Shown here: positions 43,823 to 52,875 of the stretch, in pieces
Position numbering within the stretch: the first letter of the stretch is position 1
Layout of the letters: every line of letters begins with the position of its first letter
DNA from: an uncultured Pirellula sp.
GTDB taxonomy: Bacteria > Planctomycetota > Planctomycetia > Pirellulales > Pirellulaceae
DNA length: 64,000 nt
Assembly: GCA_903858115.1 (NCBI GenBank)
Contig: CAIOHR010000306.1
Coordinates: 19,583-83,582 of the forward strand
Direction of reading: 5' to 3'
Notes under the pieces: generated by a model
Databases searched by the model: none
What the model saw: the letters and a program-made list of their open reading frames with translations, nothing else
What the model was told of the DNA's origin: nothing
Made by a program: the position numbers and the translations under genes

Positions 43823-44719
43823 ATGCCAAAGTTAGCCGCATTCCCAAAAGCCTACATGCATGCCCTCTGCAAAGATGGGTCTATGAAATTGGCGGAGTGG
43901 TTTCAACTCGCTAGCGGATTAGGGGTCGATGGCATCGAGTTCTATGCTGGGTTCCTCGAGATGCAAGATCGAGCGAACTGGCACAACGTACGCCAACAAG
44001 TGGATCAATTGGGGCTGCGAGTCCCGATGATGTGTTGCTCCCCGGACTTCACCCATCCGGATCGTCATTTTCGTGAAGAGCAGATTGCAAAGCAACGTTA
44101 CTGGATTGATATGACGTCCGTCATGGGAGGCCAGTTCTGTCGAGTCTTGAGCGGACAACGAAGACCTGAGCTGTCGATAGAGCATGGCGTCAAATTAGCA
44201 GCCGAATGCATTCTGGAGTGTTTGCCGTATGCCGAAGAGCGAGGTATCACGCTCATCATCGAGAACCATTACAAAGATGACTTCTGGGAGTATCCAGAGT
44301 TCGCCCAGAAGATGGACGTCTTTTGTTCGTTGGTGAATGCAGTCCAGCATCCGCACTTTGGAGTGAACTACGATCCGAGCAATGCATACATCGCAGGGGA
44401 CGATCCGATCGAGCTTCTCAAACGGGTCTCGCACCGGGTCGTTACGATGCATGCCAGCGATCGTTATTTGATCGAGGGAACGTTAGAGGATTTGCGACGG
44501 GAAGAGTCAGGTTCCGCAGGCTATGTAAAACGATTGCGTCATGGTGAGATCGGGAAAGGGCTAAACGACTACGACGCGATCTTTACGGAGTTGAAGCGAG
44601 TCGGATTTGACGGCTGGATCAGCATTGAAGATGGAGTCGAGGGGATTGAGCAGCTCGCTCGAAGCGCAGACTTTCTTCGAAAGAAGATCGCACAGTATTG
44701 GCCATCGAATGGAAACTGA
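43823..44719 (+). CDS. Sugar phosphate isomerase/epimerase (AP endonuclease 2 TIM barrel)
   Basis: A 298-residue TIM-barrel protein of the xylose isomerase-like superfamily. Recognisable parts are LASGLGVDGIEFYAGF near the N-terminus, ERGITLIIENHYKDDFWEYP with a metal-ligand Glu, FGVNYDPSNAYIAGDDP with the Asp, VVTMHASDRYL with the His, and the late WISIEDGVEG with the Glu. These give the usual Glu-Asp-His-Glu metal site. It probably isomerises or epimerises a sugar or sugar acid in the cytoplasm. It is coupled to the M41-like gene; the substrate is not predictable. Confidence 0.85.
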   Translation: MPKLAAFPKAYMHALCKDGSMKLAEWFQLASGLGVDGIEFYAGFLEMQDRANWHNVRQQVDQLGLRVPMMCCSPDFTHPDRHFREEQIAKQRYWIDMTSVMGGQFCRVLSGQRRPELSIEHGVKLAAECILECLPYAEERGITLIIENHYKDDFWEYPEFAQKMDVFCSLVNAVQHPHFGVNYDPSNAYIAGDDPIELLKRVSHRVVTMHASDRYLIEGTLEDLRREESGSAGYVKRLRHGEIGKGLNDYDAIFTELKRVGFDGWISIEDGVEGIEQLARSADFLRKKIAQYWPSNGN

Positions 44720-44961
44720 CTGGCCATCGAATAGAAACTGCCCGGCCGTCAAAAAGAATCTGATTTCATCGGAGCGATTGTGACGATTCGATCGATTGCA
44801 ACGGAGGGGTAATTTGTGAGTTCTGGTAATAACGTGGGGCTCACGGTGGATTAAGTGATTTTCGGCATCATTTCGTTTGCATAGGGAGTTCTCATCTATT
44901 TCGCAAGCTACGGTATTCAACCCATTCCTTAGTTCTGATTCCCAGTAGAAGCTTAATTGCA

Positions 44962-46902
44962 ATGAGTTCCGGCCTTAACTCCAGCACCAATCCAATCAAG
45001 CTGTCGCTCGAGACAGGAGTCATTCCTGCGGACCTTTATATTCCAGCATTGGAACTGAGGCGAGTTGATAGTTCTTGCAGCGGAGCCCAAGAGAGCGAGC
45101 AGTTGCTTTCTCACTTAGAATCTCCCTTCTCTACATCCGCTGAATTGTTAACCAACAAAATTGCGCCGAACACCGAAGAAGAAACAATTCGCAAAGAGCT
45201 AGATTACTTCAAGCGCAAAGCCATCGAGCAAGACATCGAGATCTTTGAGATGCGGGCGTTGCTTCAGTCTGGCAAGGGGTTGAGTAACATTCTCAATCTC
45301 AAGCAATTACTAGAAACATTCATGGCGGTTGTCCGGGAAAAGTATAGCGCGGTGAATACGGCTGTATTGCTCAAAGACGATTTGGAGAACGCAGAGCATT
45401 GCTTTCGTGTGAAAGCGCATTATGGCCTCGAAGAAAAATTCCAACACCCATCGGGACTGGAAGAGTCCATTTACATGTACAAGTTTCCGAAGAACAACGG
45501 CCTGCTCTGGCAGTTGATACAGCAAGGAAACGTGTTTAGCGTTCGCGATATGCAGCGCGGACCGAGATTCAAGCACGCATGGAAGCAATGGAATATGAAT
45601 ACTCTCAAGTCTGATGTCTGGTGCCCATTGATCAAGAGCGGTGAAGTGCTAGGCATTCTAACGATCGGCGAACGACAAGATGGTTCGCAGATTCCTGAGA
45701 GCGATTATGCATTCATCCAGGAATTGGCTTCGATCGCAATTACAAACATCGATTCCACGCTCAAGTATGAAAAGAATGAGCGAATCCTCAAGAACATTCA
45801 AACGTTGTACGATGTCAATCAGCAAATCGCTAACGTCAATGATTTTAAGAAACTCTGCATTGAAACGCTCAGCAAAGCTGTTGAAGTTCTGATGACTCAG
45901 AAAGGTAATTTGATGATCTACAACAAGATCACCCGCAAATTGGAAATTCGAGTTGTCTGGGGTAACATACCTATTGGCGTTCGGGATGAGATCAACAATG
46001 GACTTGTTGAGACCAAATCGTTTGACTTGGGAGAGGGTGTGGCTGGTATTTGTGCCGAAACCAAAAAGCCGATCCGAGTGAACGATCGCATGCTTATTCC
46101 GCAAGTGGGGCAACACGAAGTGTTCTGTATGGCCAGTGTTCCTATCTTGTACGGTAATGAACTAGAAGGGGTCATCAACATGACCAATAAAGTCATCATC
46201 GATAAGGAAGGGAACAAGGTCCTCGATCCGCTCGGTCGATTTACCGAGGAAGATGTTTCGCTATTGCTGGGGCTCGCTGACCAAGCTGCTGTGAATTTGA
46301 ATAAGACTCGAATCTACAGCCAGTCAATCACCGACCGAATGACAGGACTCCACAACAGTCGACACTTCGAACAAGTGTTCTTCGACCAAACTAGTGATTC
46401 TATTCAAACGAACAAGCCCATGGCACTCGCCATTGTCGATATCGATCGCTTCAAACAATTCAACGATCAGCATGGACACTCCGCTGGTGATGAAGTTCTA
46501 AAGCATGTCGCCAAGATTTTCGAATCCTGTACGCGCCCCGGAACAGGAGACATCGCATTCCGCTATGGCGGCGAAGAATTCTGTATGCTGCTACCGGAAA
46601 CTTCACCTGTCGACGCGATGAACGTATTGGAGGGTTTCCGAGCGAAAGTTGAAGCTGCAAAATTGCAGCATGGCGAGAAAAATCTCGAGGTGACCGTATC
46701 TGTTGGTCTGGCGTCATCTGTTCTGGATGGCACCGAGACACAAGATCTGTTCGAACGAGCAGACGAAACATTGTATACTTGCAAGAATGGTGGGCGGAAC
46801 CAAGTTCGGCATTTTGCGGCCGGTCGAATGGTTCGCTTCCAGCCAACCAACCTCGCTGCAGAAATCGACAATGCATACTCCGGGATGAGTCAATCCAGTT
46901 AA
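44962..46902 (+). CDS. GAF-GAF-GGDEF diguanylate cyclase
   Basis: A 646-residue cytoplasmic protein. An N-terminal coiled coil precedes two GAF domains (about 110-275 and 290-440; WCPLIKSGEVLGILTIGER ends the first). A GGDEF domain spans ~455-625 with the signature RYGGEEF at 534-540 and LAIVDIDRFKQFNDQHGHSAGDE. It should make cyclic di-GMP on binding of ligands to the GAF domains. The usual inhibitory RxxD site is not in its normal place: the residues before D529 read RPGTGD, so feedback inhibition may be lost. It is a single gene after a 242-bp gap with no obvious gene. Confidence 0.9.
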   Translation: MSSGLNSSTNPIKLSLETGVIPADLYIPALELRRVDSSCSGAQESEQLLSHLESPFSTSAELLTNKIAPNTEEETIRKELDYFKRKAIEQDIEIFEMRALLQSGKGLSNILNLKQLLETFMAVVREKYSAVNTAVLLKDDLENAEHCFRVKAHYGLEEKFQHPSGLEESIYMYKFPKNNGLLWQLIQQGNVFSVRDMQRGPRFKHAWKQWNMNTLKSDVWCPLIKSGEVLGILTIGERQDGSQIPESDYAFIQELASIAITNIDSTLKYEKNERILKNIQTLYDVNQQIANVNDFKKLCIETLSKAVEVLMTQKGNLMIYNKITRKLEIRVVWGNIPIGVRDEINNGLVETKSFDLGEGVAGICAETKKPIRVNDRMLIPQVGQHEVFCMASVPILYGNELEGVINMTNKVIIDKEGNKVLDPLGRFTEEDVSLLLGLADQAAVNLNKTRIYSQSITDRMTGLHNSRHFEQVFFDQTSDSIQTNKPMALAIVDIDRFKQFNDQHGHSAGDEVLKHVAKIFESCTRPGTGDIAFRYGGEEFCMLLPETSPVDAMNVLEGFRAKVEAAKLQHGEKNLEVTVSVGLASSVLDGTETQDLFERADETLYTCKNGGRNQVRHFAAGRMVRFQPTNLAAEIDNAYSGMSQSS

Positions 46903-46984
46903 GCTCTGATTCCTACACAGACCCGTGTCTCACCAGACGCGACTATGACTGTCTCTGCAGATTATTTCGAATTCGATCAGACCA

Positions 46985-47791
46985 TCACGCAATCCCAGCC
47001 TTTTTCTTGTTCTTATTCACAATTTTCATAAAATCCTTGTTGCTTAGAAGGTCAGGCTTCGCGGCGAGGAGCCAATCAAAGGTCGCGGCGGCATCGGTGT
47101 ACAGTTTGGCTGCCGTTTGGATATCGACTAACTCTAAGCGAAGCTGGTACTCGATGTCTGTTGTCGCACAAGCGATGGCCGATCGATAAGCTTCGATGCA
47201 TTCACTTGTTTTCTTTCGAGCCGCTAGCAGCAGTCTACGAGCATGATGAGATTGAAACGACTGCGGCTGAATCTGGCTGGCTTCACGATAGGTATTGATG
47301 GCGTCGTCTGGTTTGCCGCGATATGTTTCGAGCGCTCCACGAAGCATCGTTTGTGCATATCTGCATTCAGGTTCCGTCAATTGCGAAAGCATACTTTCGC
47401 AAAACGCTACGTTGTTGGATGCGTAAAGCCAATCTATTGCGCTATGCAAGAACGGGACGCATTCGATGGGAGCTTCGTTGGGATCATCGCTATCGAACGT
47501 AGCATCGCCACTCTTCAATGCAACAATCGCATCGGCGGACTGATCCTTTAGCCGCGTGATAATACTATCAAATACCGCAGGTTCAAACGCCTGTTGGCAC
47601 TGGTTGCATTTGCCACATAGCTTGTGGCTGCGCTTTCGCGATCCGATAGGAATGACGGGTATGAAGTAGAGATGAAGAAAGAGCATCGCAGTAAAGCTTC
47701 GCATTTTTGCGTAGCTGTTGCACAAACTGCAAAATCCATGCTGCGTGACTTTATTCGAACGAAAGTAGGTATTCGTACCATAGATAAGCAT
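46985..47791 (-). CDS. Zinc-ribbon protein with TPR-like C-terminus
   Basis: A 268-residue protein whose first ~70 residues form a zinc ribbon: CSLCNSY, then a hydrophobic MLFLHLYFIPVIPIG turn, then CGKCNQC. The hydrophobic turn between Cys pairs is usual in small bacterial zinc-ribbon proteins. The remainder is helical with TPR-like repeats (ALETYRGKPDDAINTYREAS). It may sense or bind a protein partner; function unknown. It lies between convergent genes, and its start is 134 bp from the EF-G stop. Confidence 0.65.
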   Translation of the reverse strand: MLIYGTNTYFRSNKVTQHGFCSLCNSYAKMRSFTAMLFLHLYFIPVIPIGSRKRSHKLCGKCNQCQQAFEPAVFDSIITRLKDQSADAIVALKSGDATFDSDDPNEAPIECVPFLHSAIDWLYASNNVAFCESMLSQLTEPECRYAQTMLRGALETYRGKPDDAINTYREASQIQPQSFQSHHARRLLLAARKKTSECIEAYRSAIACATTDIEYQLRLELVDIQTAAKLYTDAAATFDWLLAAKPDLLSNKDFMKIVNKNKKKAGIA

Positions 47792-47925
47792 ATCGGCGTC
47801 CGGGGGCTGCGAAGTGTTAGAAAGATCGCTGTGTCAGGAAGTTCGCTTCGTCAAGCAGCTATTCTGAAAGCATCAATTATAGCTAGAGACTCTTGACGCC
47901 AACAAGCCAACGGACGGCACCACCG

Positions 47926-50019
47926 CTACATCGCGAATGCTTCTGCGTCTTCGTCAGGAGCTACCTGATAACCACTCGGTTCCATCGAACAACCCGCTCT
48001 ACCTTGACTCAGTGATCGTATGGCGCTCGAGTAACCGAATAGCTCCTTCAGCGGAGCCAATGCCCACACGCTCGTAACAGCGCCGCGAGACTCGGTCCGT
48101 TCAATCAAACCACGGCGTTGCTGCAAATCGCCAACGACTTCACCGAGATAATCCGGAGGCGTCGTGATGTCCATCTTCATGACAGGCTCTAGCAATGTTG
48201 GAGTCCCCTGCTTGAGGCCTTCGTCAAACGCGTCATTGGCTGCAATACGAAATGCAACTTCGTCCGAGCCGGTTTCGGCCACCTCCGCACCCAAAATACT
48301 GATACGAATTCCGGTTAATGGGAACGAGCCGATCAACCCGCCACCTTCGGCGCGATTGCGTAATTCCTCTAATGCTACTTGACGCAAATTCTCCGGAAGC
48401 ATCTTCTCAGCAGGGGTTCGGTCGAGAACGATCACTTTGGCAGAACGATCCTCCAGGGGCTCGAACCGAACTTGCAAGCGTGCAAAAAGCTGATTTGCAC
48501 CTACCTGACGATTACATTCCCCGACGACTTCGGCCATACGGTTGATCGTTTCACGATAACTGACTCTCGGCTTATAGAACTTCACCGCCAGTTTGAAATC
48601 GCGCACCAACCGGTTCTTGATCACTTCTAGATGCAACTCGCCCATCCCGCTGATCAATGTTTGACCGGATTCGGAATTCTCCGAAGCATGGAACGTCGGG
48701 TCCTGACGCTTCAGCATATCCAGAACCTCCGCAAGCTTCTTGCGTTCGGTCGTATTCTCGGGTTCGATCGCCATCGAAATCACAGATTGCGCGAATTGAA
48801 TGGATGGCAACTCGATCATTTCTCGCGTGTCACAGAGCGTGTCTCCTGTGATAGAATCGCGAGGACCGATGGCACATGCGATGTCACCACACTCCAGTGC
48901 ATCAATTTGTCCTTGCTTTTCACGTTTGGTCGCGTGAATTTGCCAAAGCTGTGCGACGTTTTCCTTTTTGTCACGGTTGGGATTGTATACCCGCGAATTC
49001 GAATCCAAACGACCAGAGTAAACTCGAATCCAAAACATATCCCCAGTTTTCGCGGGCAATACTTTGAACACCAGCCCGCAAAAAGGCTCTTTCGCATTCG
49101 GCTTTCGCTCCAAGATTTTCTCTGGCTTCTTCGGATCGATTCCAGTTACCGCAGGGCGATCGATCGGGCATGGCAGATACGAACCGACCCCATCGAGCAA
49201 CGGCTGAACACCAGCACCATGTAACGCCGAACCACACAAAACGGGTTGAATCTTCAATGCGATACACGCATCGCGAAGCGCAGTGCGAATCATCTCGCTG
49301 GGGATGGGTTTCTCTTCCATCGCCAGTTCCATCATCTCGCTACTATACAAGTAAAGTTTTTCCAACATAACATTTCGCCAGTCCATCGCGTCCGCCAGGA
49401 GTTCTTCGGGAATGTCTTCAACGAAGATTGTTTTCCCAGCATCTTCACGATTGAACTTGAGAAACTTCAGATCGATCAAATCGATAACGCCGCGAAATGG
49501 ATCGCTGGTGTGTGCTGGTCCCTGCCCGACGGGGATTTGAATCGCAATCGGATCCGCCGACAAACGAGGACCGATCTCTTCGAGAACACGATAAAAATCT
49601 GCTCCCTCGCGATCGAGTTTGTTGATGAAAACGATGCGAGGTACACCGTACTTGTTGGCTTGCCGCCAAACGGTTTCGCTCTGCGCCTCGACCCCTTCGC
49701 GTGCCGAAAAAACCACAACAGCGCCATCCAGGACACGAAGGCATCGTTCCACCTCGGCCGTAAAATCCACGTGGCCGGGCGTGTCCAACAAATTGACAGT
49801 GTAGTCTTTCCACTTGAAGGTCACGCAAGCAGCAAAAATAGTGATACCGCGCTGCTGCTCTTCGGGGTCGTCATCGGTTTCAGTCGTCCCGGAATCGACG
49901 GCACCCGCCCGGTGCTTTGTCCCACTCATGTAGAGCATTTGCTCCGTGACGGTGGTTTTGCCCGCATCGATGTGGGCGATGATTCCAATATTGCGAAGGG
50001 TTTTCAGTTCTCTTGCCAT
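47926..50019 (-). CDS. Elongation factor G, divergent planctomycete-type paralogue
   Basis: A 697-residue EF-G with all five domains. The GTPase domain shows IIAHIDAGKTTVTEQM, LLDTPGHVDF and INKLDREGADF. The switch region reads DSGTTETDDDPEEQQRGITI in place of the canonical DWMEQEQERGITI. Domains III-V follow (SGMGELHLEV). The tail ends in an acidic VAPDEDAEAFAM. It moves tRNA-mRNA on the ribosome or takes part in recycling. The DDDPEEQ form is one I associate with extra EF-Gs of planctomycetes and spirochaetes (spdEFG groups), so it is probably not the fusA of the str operon; no rpsL, rpsG or tuf is near. Confidence 0.85.
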   Translation of the reverse strand: MARELKTLRNIGIIAHIDAGKTTVTEQMLYMSGTKHRAGAVDSGTTETDDDPEEQQRGITIFAACVTFKWKDYTVNLLDTPGHVDFTAEVERCLRVLDGAVVVFSAREGVEAQSETVWRQANKYGVPRIVFINKLDREGADFYRVLEEIGPRLSADPIAIQIPVGQGPAHTSDPFRGVIDLIDLKFLKFNREDAGKTIFVEDIPEELLADAMDWRNVMLEKLYLYSSEMMELAMEEKPIPSEMIRTALRDACIALKIQPVLCGSALHGAGVQPLLDGVGSYLPCPIDRPAVTGIDPKKPEKILERKPNAKEPFCGLVFKVLPAKTGDMFWIRVYSGRLDSNSRVYNPNRDKKENVAQLWQIHATKREKQGQIDALECGDIACAIGPRDSITGDTLCDTREMIELPSIQFAQSVISMAIEPENTTERKKLAEVLDMLKRQDPTFHASENSESGQTLISGMGELHLEVIKNRLVRDFKLAVKFYKPRVSYRETINRMAEVVGECNRQVGANQLFARLQVRFEPLEDRSAKVIVLDRTPAEKMLPENLRQVALEELRNRAEGGGLIGSFPLTGIRISILGAEVAETGSDEVAFRIAANDAFDEGLKQGTPTLLEPVMKMDITTPPDYLGEVVGDLQQRRGLIERTESRGAVTSVWALAPLKELFGYSSAIRSLSQGRAGCSMEPSGYQVAPDEDAEAFAM

Positions 50020-50068
50020 GATGTTCTGAAATTTACCGACAAACGGCTGCCAATCCTAGTCTTGATTG

Positions 50069-52753
50069 CTAGAACGGATTCTCGTCGTCGTCAAAATCAT
50101 CCTCTTCTCCCGACATTTCGTCTCCGGAAGTTCGAAAACCTTGAAAAGCGACACCAGGACGATCGTGAAGCGGGTCCTCTTCTTGCGAAACGTCCATTAC
50201 CTCCGGCTCTAGAGAATAGCATTGCGATTGCATCTCGATGGCGTATTGCTCCGCTTGCTCGTCGTCGTCCGCCAAAACGCCCCAGTGAGCAACATAGGAA
50301 CTCCAATCGGTTTGATCAGGTAAACACCCTTCAAACTCCGCCCAGTGCTCATCGAGCGGTTGCAAAAGACTGACATGAAACAAGAAAAGATCTTTTGGCT
50401 TTTGTTCTTCGCGAAGATCGGCAAAGTACTCTTCGGTCGCAATCCCCGCCTGCAACATTCGTTTCTCCACTCGACTGCGGAGCTTACCCGCGGAAGGAAG
50501 CATTTTGGACGCTCGCCACAATCGCTCGATGGCTGACGCGATACCGCCATTCGTGAGATCTTCGGTGTCGCACAAACCAAAGGACAAGCCACGTTCGATC
50601 GCTTCCTGTGCCTGTTGCGTTCGATGGAGCAACGCATTCGCTTCGGCTAATATCGACTCGATATGGACTCCGCTCCCCTCGAATTTCTCAATCTCTAGCT
50701 CGATGGACTCAATCGCTTCTTCGGGCTTCTTGAGCTCCAGTAGTCCGATCGACATGTAATAGTATGCCCACGGTACCGGTGGAAACTTCTCAAGCAACGT
50801 TCGTAGATAGCTAACTTGAAGCTCATGCATACTGAGCGAATGGGCGCGCATCGCAGCTTCGAAGTACAAATCAGAAGAACTGCCTCCCTCACGAATGCAA
50901 AGATCCAATACGTAATGAGCATCACTATTGCGATCGGAGTTGGTATAGATCCTCGCAAGAGCTAATGCAGCATCTTCGCGTTTACGATCTAGTTTGAACG
51001 CTCGAGCGTAACATCGCTCCGATTCTCCCAGGTTGTCGATGTACTCAAAGATCTCGCCCGCTCGAAAGTTGTTGTTCACTCCAGCGGAGTCGAGTTGCAA
51101 AGATTTTCGAACCAATTGATCGAGCCGCTCGCTTTCGATCAATGCCGGTGGCAAGTCTTCGTCGAAGTTCTCGAAGTCTATCTTGGAGAACTGCTCAAAT
51201 CTCTCGGCCGCATTGATACTCATCCCCAACCGAGCTAGCAACGATACCAGGTATCCCGTCTCTTGATGGCTTGACACTAATCGATTCGCCCACGTCCAAA
51301 TCAATCGATAGTCGCTCTCTGGTGTTACCAGATAGCACATGAAGTAGAGTGCCCGACCAATATCTTCCGGGTGGCTCCAGTCACGGCTCTGGCTATCCAA
51401 CAATTCACTACGAAACGCTTCGATATCAACTTGATCTGGAGGGAGTTCACGAGAAGCCTGCAGTCGTTTGGCGTAATCTTCTAGCCACTCATATAGCGGC
51501 GTGGTCTTCGAGATCTCGTGGTATCCTGTCGGCGGTTGCTCTGGATCCCTATCCGCCGTGGATATTTCATCGGTCGATGTTTTCGTTGCTTCGATATTTC
51601 TGCTGTTGAGCACTCGCGAATTTCGAATAACCGTACCGATGGGTGTTACTGGGGAGAAGCTATCCAAACATTGATTTAAGCGTCGCAGTGACTGCCAATC
51701 ATTGGCCTTCGTCGCGGCCATCTCCAAAGGTGCAGCAATACGTTTGGCTGAATCGAGATCGCCTCGCAATCGTTTGGATGCAACAATACGAATACCTGTT
51801 TCTAACCACCTGGTGGTTGCTTTGGATTGCTTGAATAATCGACTCCAGTCGATGAGCAATTTCTCTCCTTCATCCCAATCTCCTGCCAACGTATGATGCA
51901 AGGCAGCCAAGCAATCGACATCATAGTCGTATTCAGGACACTCGTCTCTTGCTGGCATTTCTCGTAACAAATAGTTGAACCTGGGGTCTGGCGGTCGACC
52001 ATCCAATAAATCGAGCATATGCAATTCCAGCATCGTCGATATACGAGCCCCGAGCGAATCGTTTACGCCCGATGACTGCGATAGCTCGTACGCTTTTTCC
52101 ATCTTCTGTCGAGCGATGTCGTGCTGCCCCTCGAGAATATCAATGGAACCAAGTTTGAGTGTTGCCAGCCATCGTCTATCGCCTCGATCTGAAAAATCCT
52201 CCGCTTGCTTCAATACTTGGTTGCAATGGTAACGTGCCAACTCGGAGTCGTCGGCCGCGCGATGAATGTCGCATGCGTATTCGCGAAAACACCCTATGCA
52301 TGATAGCTTGCCAATTCGTTGGCATACCTCGATTCCCCCTGTCAGGCATTCTTGCATCCCCTCCGAGTTGTATCCTTCGAGATCTCCAGTGGCTTCCGCG
52401 AGTACTTCGTACGCGCAAGCGCACATCGAATACCTGATCCCCTCGTATTCCTCCAAGCTTAGCTCAGGTTCGATTTTTCGAGCTTGCTCTTCGTTCTCAA
52501 AAATAGCGATGAGCTCAATAGCACGCTCTCGAACGGTTTCGAATTGGAAGAGTCGCTGAGCTAAGTTCATCTGAAAGAAGGTGCCGAAGACATAGTAGAC
52601 GAGACTATTCTCTGACTTGGCACGTTGACGTAGCTCGCCAAACAATCGATAGGATGAGCGACAGAGTGATTTCTCCATGAGATCGCCGGCCTTTTGATTC
52701 AGGTCGGCGAGTTCTTTTTCAACATCGTCGCGTTGCGTGGATTTCTTTGCCAC
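50069..52753 (-). CDS. Large cytoplasmic TPR-repeat protein
   Basis: An 894-residue protein from GTG 52753 without signal or membrane segment. It is helical throughout with TPR-like repeats, clearest at ~560-740 (ALALARIYTNSDRNSDAHYV, AYYYMSIGLLELKKPEEAI), and a strongly acidic C-terminus (DDFDDDENPF). A Pro/Thr-rich linker near 370-400 divides two repeat halves. Probably a scaffold; partners unknown. It follows DUF4340 by 122 bp, and the hairpin at 52835-52850 may split it from that operon. Confidence 0.7.
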   Translation of the reverse strand: MAKKSTQRDDVEKELADLNQKAGDLMEKSLCRSSYRLFGELRQRAKSENSLVYYVFGTFFQMNLAQRLFQFETVRERAIELIAIFENEEQARKIEPELSLEEYEGIRYSMCACAYEVLAEATGDLEGYNSEGMQECLTGGIEVCQRIGKLSCIGCFREYACDIHRAADDSELARYHCNQVLKQAEDFSDRGDRRWLATLKLGSIDILEGQHDIARQKMEKAYELSQSSGVNDSLGARISTMLELHMLDLLDGRPPDPRFNYLLREMPARDECPEYDYDVDCLAALHHTLAGDWDEGEKLLIDWSRLFKQSKATTRWLETGIRIVASKRLRGDLDSAKRIAAPLEMAATKANDWQSLRRLNQCLDSFSPVTPIGTVIRNSRVLNSRNIEATKTSTDEISTADRDPEQPPTGYHEISKTTPLYEWLEDYAKRLQASRELPPDQVDIEAFRSELLDSQSRDWSHPEDIGRALYFMCYLVTPESDYRLIWTWANRLVSSHQETGYLVSLLARLGMSINAAERFEQFSKIDFENFDEDLPPALIESERLDQLVRKSLQLDSAGVNNNFRAGEIFEYIDNLGESERCYARAFKLDRKREDAALALARIYTNSDRNSDAHYVLDLCIREGGSSSDLYFEAAMRAHSLSMHELQVSYLRTLLEKFPPVPWAYYYMSIGLLELKKPEEAIESIELEIEKFEGSGVHIESILAEANALLHRTQQAQEAIERGLSFGLCDTEDLTNGGIASAIERLWRASKMLPSAGKLRSRVEKRMLQAGIATEEYFADLREEQKPKDLFLFHVSLLQPLDEHWAEFEGCLPDQTDWSSYVAHWGVLADDDEQAEQYAIEMQSQCYSLEPEVMDVSQEEDPLHDRPGVAFQGFRTSGDEMSGEEDDFDDDENPF

Positions 52754-52834
52754 GTTGATTCCCTTAGGCTTAGGAGACGCCGGAAGCGTGGCTGCAAAAC
52801 AGCAAGGTAACTTGAACTCTTGCTCGACAGAGGT

Positions 52835-52850
52835 CGGGACAAAGGTCCCG
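52835..52850. terminator. Hairpin CGGGAC-AAAG-GTCCCG
   Basis: A 6-bp GC-rich stem just downstream of DUF4340, between it and the TPR gene on the same strand. Probably a terminator or a dispersed palindromic repeat; no T-run is present. Confidence 0.45.
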
Positions 52851-52875
52851 TCCCGCGGAAGAAATCCAATGTGCT

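Noticed and set aside
49246..50373. Long rightward open frame of 375 codons opposite EF-G
   Set aside because: It is antisense to a clear EF-G gene and its translation shows no fold-like pattern; codon bias explains the openness.
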